From contig WOGZ01000189.1 in NCBI GenBank assembly GCA_009733775.1, positions 1 to 64,000 of the forward strand: a stretch of 64,000 nucleotides of DNA. The letters are read 5' to 3'. The translations under genes were made by a program, and so were the position numbers. Below are positions 60,838-64,000 of this stretch, piece by piece. The stretch's first letter is position 1; every line of letters begins with the position of its first letter. The notes under the pieces are model-generated. The model saw only the letters and a program-made list of their open reading frames with translations, was not told the origin of the DNA and ran no database searches. Source of the DNA: Alectoria sarmentosa. Lineage: Eukaryota; Ascomycota; Lecanoromycetes; Lecanorales; Parmeliaceae.

Positions 60838-63800
60838 TCGAATTTATATTTATATAGTTATAATATAATTTATTTATTATTTATTATAATTAAATTTATT
60901 TTTAAACATTTTTATATTTATCGCAATAAAAATATTAATTATAAAAATTATTATTTTTATATAACGTAATATTTTTAATATAAATAATATTTATTATAAA
61001 ATAATTACTTAAATTAAAACGATAATAATTTATTTATAATAAAAATGTAAAAAATAAAACGCAAAGAAAATAGCGTTAAAAAGTTAACGATATTTAAAGC
61101 GCTTCTTTAAAAATTAGTATCGTTTTTTCGAATATTTAAACATTATTAATACTCGCGCCGCTTTTATTAATATTTATATTATTTTATTTTCGTTTAAAAT
61201 AAATAAAGTAATTCGTTTAAAATAAATAAGACGATTTGAAATATATCGTAATTAATCGTAATATATCGAAATTATTAAAAGTTGTTATGTGATCGTGATC
61301 ACGTAATCGTTGAATTTTTAAAACATTATTAATTTCCCTACGTAAAACACGTTAAAAACGATAAATGATATATTATCGTTTATACGTCACTTTATTAAAT
61401 AAACGAATAACGATAATTATATTTAATAATTTAAATGCGAAATATTCGCAATAAAGGTTAAAAAGTTAAAAACAAATAAGATTAAAAGTTAATTAAAAAG
61501 AAATCATTTTTTATTTCGCATATTTAATATATTAAAATTAAAACGCAAAAGAAAAAAAATCTTTATTTTAAAATTTCAAAAAAAAAACTTTTATTATAAA
61601 GTAACTTTATAATAATAATATTATACTCGAGCGCTTTAAACGAGCGAAACGAGATTATTAACTTTATTTTCGAAATTCTATTATTCTTTTTTTAAAGAAA
61701 TTTTTTAATCATTAAAACGATTAATATAATTCGAATAACGTATATTTTACGAATTCGTTATAACTTATAAAATTAAACGATTTCTCTTTAAAACAACATT
61801 TTTAAATTTTTATATTCTTTTCAAAATTTATTAAATCTATTATTTTTTTAAATAATATTAAATATTTTTTTAATTACGACGCAGAAATTCTTCGCAAACG
61901 AAAATTTAAATTATATTAAATTAAATTAATTTCAAAATTTAACGAAACTTTTCTCATATTCTCGAGCTTTTAGAAATTTTTAAACATTTTTCGAGTAATA
62001 ATAACAATAACGATAATAATTTAAATTTAAACTTTTACGTTAATTTTATTCTTTTTTTTAAAATAATTAGTTTTTAAATTATTATTACAAATTATTATTA
62101 ACGAAAAGCTCTTCGATTTTAAAGCGCGTTTTATTTCTTTAATAATATTTATTTTAATTATTTTTAAAAGTCTTATTACGCAAATTTCATTATTTTTCAA
62201 TTTTATTTTATTATAAATTATTTTTTTAAATATAAATTTAAGCGCAAGCTTAAGCTTTAAAAACTTTTAAATTTTAAAATTTATATTAAATTTTTTAAAA
62301 CATTATATTCGAATATCTTAAAATTAAATTTTCGATTTTTTTAAATTAATTTAAAAAAATTAAAATGCTTATAAAAATTGTTAATTATATAAAATAAAAA
62401 CGTTAAATATAAGACTTTTTAAATTTATTAAATTATAACATTAAATCGAAATCGATAGAATTAAATTTATTGAAAATCTTATTATTATAATTAAAATCGC
62501 TTCGAATAATCGTTTAATCGTTAAAATAAATTTTGTTATCATTAAAATAAACGTTTTTATTTAAATTTAAATATAAAATAAAATATACACGATAATAAAA
62601 ATTTATTACGAAAACAATTTTTAAAATAAAATCGAATCTTATATTAATATTTTTAATATTTAAACCAAAATTAAAGAATATAAATTTCGAGATTTTAATT
62701 ATTTCAACTTTATTATTTTAAATTAAAATCTCTCATTTTAATCGTTTATAAAAATAAATCGTAAAAATATATTAATATTTTTATAAGCGTTATTCGAAAA
62801 TTCAAAAATTAATTCGATCGAGCGATTTTTTTTTTCGATAAATTTTTTTTTTATTATTTTTATAAAAGATTAAGTTTTTAATATAATGCGTATCGCGAAA
62901 ATTATAATTAAATTTATAACATTTATAATGAAAATCGTAAGATTAAATTCACGTTAAATTATGCGATAATTTGATTTTTCAACATTATTATCAATTTATT
63001 CGATTTCACGCATTTAAAAATTTATACGCTCGTTATTATTATTAATAATTCTTTTAAACATATTTAATAATTCGTATTTATCTTTATTGTTATTAAAGAT
63101 ATCGTTAAGCATTATATTTAAGCGAGCGTAAATTTTAATAATTTTCGCAATTATATTTAAATTTATAAATATTATATTTATTATAAAAAAATTAATACGA
63201 TATTAACGAATATAATTAACGTAATAAATAACTTAACGAATTAAACGATATAAATTAATAAAATTATAAAAATCGCGATAATTATAATAATTATAATTAT
63301 TATAATCGTGAAGGTCGTAAAAAATATAATCGAAAAAAAGAAATTTTCGAATTCAAATTCGTTGAAAAATTAAAAAATTAATTTAATAATATTAACGCAA
63401 TTATAACGATTATTTAATTTAAAATCGTTTATTATTTTATCGCTTATATTAATTTCATCATTTATATTATTTTTATTATTTTCGTTATTTTTAAATCGAT
63501 TTTCGATTTCATCGCAAGTTTTAACGTTTTAATTTTTTTTTAATGAAATTATAAAATTTAAAATTATCGATAAAGCGAAATATTGCTTTATTTATAATAA
63601 AAATAATATTTTCTTTTTAATTTCACGATTATGTTTACATTTAATATATAATTTACATTTTTTCAATTTTTAAAACTTTTAAGTTTTTTTAATTTTCACG
63701 CTTTATAAATAATTTTATCAATAATCGCATAATTATCGATTTTAAAAATATCGAATTTAAATGCAAAATAAATAATATTAAACGCATTTTAACTTTTCGA

Positions 63801-64000
63801 AACGTTTAATTTATATTTAATTACGATTTTAATCTCATTTTTAAAGAATAATTGAAAAGATAAAAATTTTCTTTAATTTTTATTTTCGACGATATTATGA
63901 TTAAAAAATAACGCTTTTTTTTAAACGTATTTAAAATCATTTTTATACGCTCGATATTTAAGAGAAAATTCTTTTAATTTTAATAATCGTTAATAAAAAA
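60692..64000 (+). mobile_element. Element F: Ty1/copia-family element related to C, 5' part only
   Basis: Starts with a LTR (60692-60837) and continues for 3.3 kb in alignment with the - strand of element C (25122 down to about 21,800). Anchors include ACGATTAATATAATTCGAATAACGTAT, also found on - near 24.06 kb, and the ATAATTATAAT..AATCGTGA region near 63.29 kb, matching - near 22.47 kb. The 3' part lies beyond the window. Confidence 0.82.

Noticed and set aside
17721..64000. Mitochondrial DNA or an AT-rich non-fungal contaminant as an explanation of the AT blocks
   Set aside because: Copia and gypsy domains, LTR/TSD structure and transition-only differences between LTRs explain the composition; no mitochondrial genes, tRNAs or rRNAs are seen.
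1..64000. CRISPR arrays, prophage, bacterial operons
   Set aside because: Spliceosomal introns, exocyst and IDH2 genes and LTR retrotransposons show a fungal nuclear chromosome; no regularly spaced repeats were seen.

Overview
The window looks like part of a filamentous ascomycete (Pezizomycotina) chromosome with a two-compartment layout. About 10.7 kb of base-balanced DNA (roughly 6,870-17,720) carries short-intron nuclear genes with fungal splice signals. It lies between very AT-rich blocks (1-6,587 and 17,721-64,000). In those blocks nearly every surviving C or G sits in a CpG, and retrotransposon reading frames can be followed but are peppered with TAA/TAG codons. This is the mark of repeat-induced point mutation (RIP). 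The species cannot be named from the sequence.

Gene island, left to right: (1) an RBM26/27-type RNA-binding protein (N-terminal PWI-like region, CCCH finger, RRM, coiled coil, RGG tracts; S. pombe Rmn1 family) on + at 7,148-9,769; (2) a decayed FAD-dependent aromatic-ring hydroxylase on - at about 10,324-11,580; (3) the exocyst subunit Sec5 on - at 15,087-11,914; (4) divergent from it, the mitochondrial NAD-isocitrate dehydrogenase catalytic subunit IDH2 on + at 15,357-16,839, with six exons and one GC-AG intron. The genes serve nuclear RNA surveillance, exocytosis and the TCA cycle; they are housekeeping neighbours, not a pathway cluster.

The AT-rich blocks are nested LTR elements. For most of them I could fix the ends from matching LTRs plus target-site duplications (TSDs). 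Left block: a Ty3/gypsy pol fragment B (1-1,206, continuing at 6,769) is split by element A (1,207-6,768; 181-bp LTRs; TSD AATAT). Right block: Ty1/copia element C (17,585-25,122, -, 136-bp LTRs); a pogo/Fot1-type MITE (25,243-25,619); Ty1/copia element D (26,236-34,444, +) carrying a nested 1,036-bp TRIM-like element E (32,814-33,849; TSD ATAAA); Ty3/gypsy element G (35,192-42,346, -, 299-bp LTRs; TSD GTTTA); a fold-back element near 42.8 kb; Ty3/gypsy element H (49,586-56,237, +, 196-bp LTRs); and the 5' part of F (60,692 to the window end, +), a relative of C in opposite orientation.

The most interesting structure is the pair of island borders. On both sides the island-facing LTR is the 3' LTR and is almost unmutated, while its sister LTR a few kb away is heavily mutated. 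At element C even the single-copy TSD was converted (AAGGC to AAAAT), which is direct evidence of mutation spreading out of the repeat. No CRISPR array, tRNA, rRNA, effector or secondary-metabolite cluster was found. I see no clear evidence of a wholly new biological system. The nearest to novelty are the border asymmetry, the small non-autonomous elements (E, A, the MITE) and the CpG-sparing mutation pattern. All alignments and counts were done by eye.
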